40,374 bases of DNA from Hyphomicrobiales bacterium (GTDB taxonomy: Bacteria; Pseudomonadota; Alphaproteobacteria; Rhizobiales; Rhizobiaceae): positions 1 through 40,374 of the forward strand of contig NVRK02000024.1 in assembly GCA_002400845.2 (NCBI GenBank). The letters run 5' to 3'. This document shows positions 40,193 through 40,374 of the stretch, in pieces. Under the pieces are notes generated by a model that was not told the origin of the DNA, searched no databases, and was given only the letters and a program-made list of their open reading frames with translations. The position numbers and the translations under genes were made by a program. Positions within the stretch are counted from its first letter, which is position 1. Every line of letters begins with the position of its first letter.

Positions 40193-40374
40193 ATGACCAG
40201 AACTATGTCGCTACAATCAAATTACAAAACAAAACCTTACTCGCCAACAAAGCCTTTATTGGTGGTGAATGGTGTGATGCGCATGATGGTAAAACCTTTG
40301 ATGTGACAAACACTTCTACGGGTGAGTTATTAGCAACCCTTCCAGATTTGGGTGTTGGGGAAACTAAAATAGCA
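40193..40374 (+). CDS. gabD: Succinate-semialdehyde dehydrogenase, N-terminal part (partial, apparent frameshift)
   Basis: From about 40219 the frame reads KLQNKTLLANKAFIGGEWCD, then GKTFDVTNTSTGELLATLP, the N-terminus of GabD-type NAD(P)-dependent aldehyde dehydrogenases. It continues to the end of the window. The start region (ATG 40193 with AGGAG, and ATG 40205) is in a different frame: MTRTMSLQS, then SNYKTKPYS. Adding one A to the AAA at 40219-40221 would join MSLQS to KLQNKTLL and restore a family-like N-terminus. So a one-base deletion in a short A-run, real or from sequencing, is likely. Without repair this gene could not be translated from its start. Catalytic residues lie outside the window. 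Confidence 0.7.

Noticed and set aside
40094-40306. 70-residue frame after the cytochrome c gene
   Set aside because: It runs across the gabD control hairpin and the GabD-coding region in the wrong frame; the internal ATG codons at 40193/40205 belong to gabD.
1-40374. Prophage, integrative element, CRISPR array, tRNA or rRNA genes
   Set aside because: No integrase, transposase, phage structural gene, regularly spaced repeat array or cloverleaf was seen; gene content is core chromosomal.

Overview
The window reads as a chromosomal segment of an AT-rich alphaproteobacterium (roughly 40% GC, judged by eye), most likely of the Hyphomicrobiales/Rhizobiales. The evidence is a set of lineage-typical genes: TrcR (DUF1013), RcdA (DUF1465), GapR (DUF2312), DUF1244, DUF1036, a split PntAA/PntAB/PntB transhydrogenase, an aa3-oxidase subunit IV peptide and a Brucella Omp10-like lipoprotein. 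I see no integrase, transposase, phage gene, CRISPR array, rRNA or tRNA. Both edges cut genes: the 3' end of a class I fructose-bisphosphate aldolase on the left and the 5' end of a GabD-type aldehyde dehydrogenase on the right.

Layout. 1-7.4 kb: metabolism (aldolase, SGNH hydrolase, propionyl-CoA ligase, a short-chain dehydrogenase that has lost its catalytic Tyr and Lys, a VOC protein, quinone oxidoreductase) and the cell-cycle regulator trcR. 7.4-16.1 kb: rcdA, rpmE, an MsbA-like ABC exporter, a MotA/TolQ-like plus OmpA-like pair, suhB, efp, a Sel1-repeat exported protein and a divergent ThiE-like protein. 16.2-20.9 kb: TauE/SafE permease, two DUF465 peptides, purEK, rpsU with a long structured leader, and a TPR lipoprotein. 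20.9-27.5 kb, mostly minus strand: DUF1761, pntB-pntAB-pntAA, cytochrome oxidase subunit IV, Omp10-like lipoprotein, oligoendopeptidase F. 27.7-34 kb: an orphan sigma-54 response regulator, a DUF882 murein-peptidase-like protein, gapR, DUF1244, DUF1036, a TPR protein and rpmJ. 34.2-39.6 kb: the least characterised block, with two alpha/beta hydrolases, an isoprenylcysteine-methyltransferase-like membrane enzyme, an acyltransferase-3 and an overlapping GNAT/BioF2-like transferase, probably acting on the envelope. The end holds a cytochrome c and gabD.

How the genes work together. trcR, rcdA and gapR belong to the alphaproteobacterial cell-cycle/chromosome network. Both L31 and L36 are the cysteine-free (zinc-independent) types. 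PrpE, transhydrogenase, the oxidase subunit and cytochrome c indicate aerobic heterotrophy with propionate use.

I found no clear new multi-gene defence or mobile system. The most notable signals are the dead-site SDR, a tandem TTGCAA site before prpE, paired dyad/alternative-hairpin structures before trcR, an orphan terminator suggesting an sRNA before rcdA, the rpsU leader, 18-bp tandem repeats before a TPR gene, a hairpin covering the gabD ribosome binding site, an apparent one-base frameshift in gabD, and a nine-G tract in purK. Several genes appear to use TTG or GTG starts; these were chosen from Shine-Dalgarno spacing.
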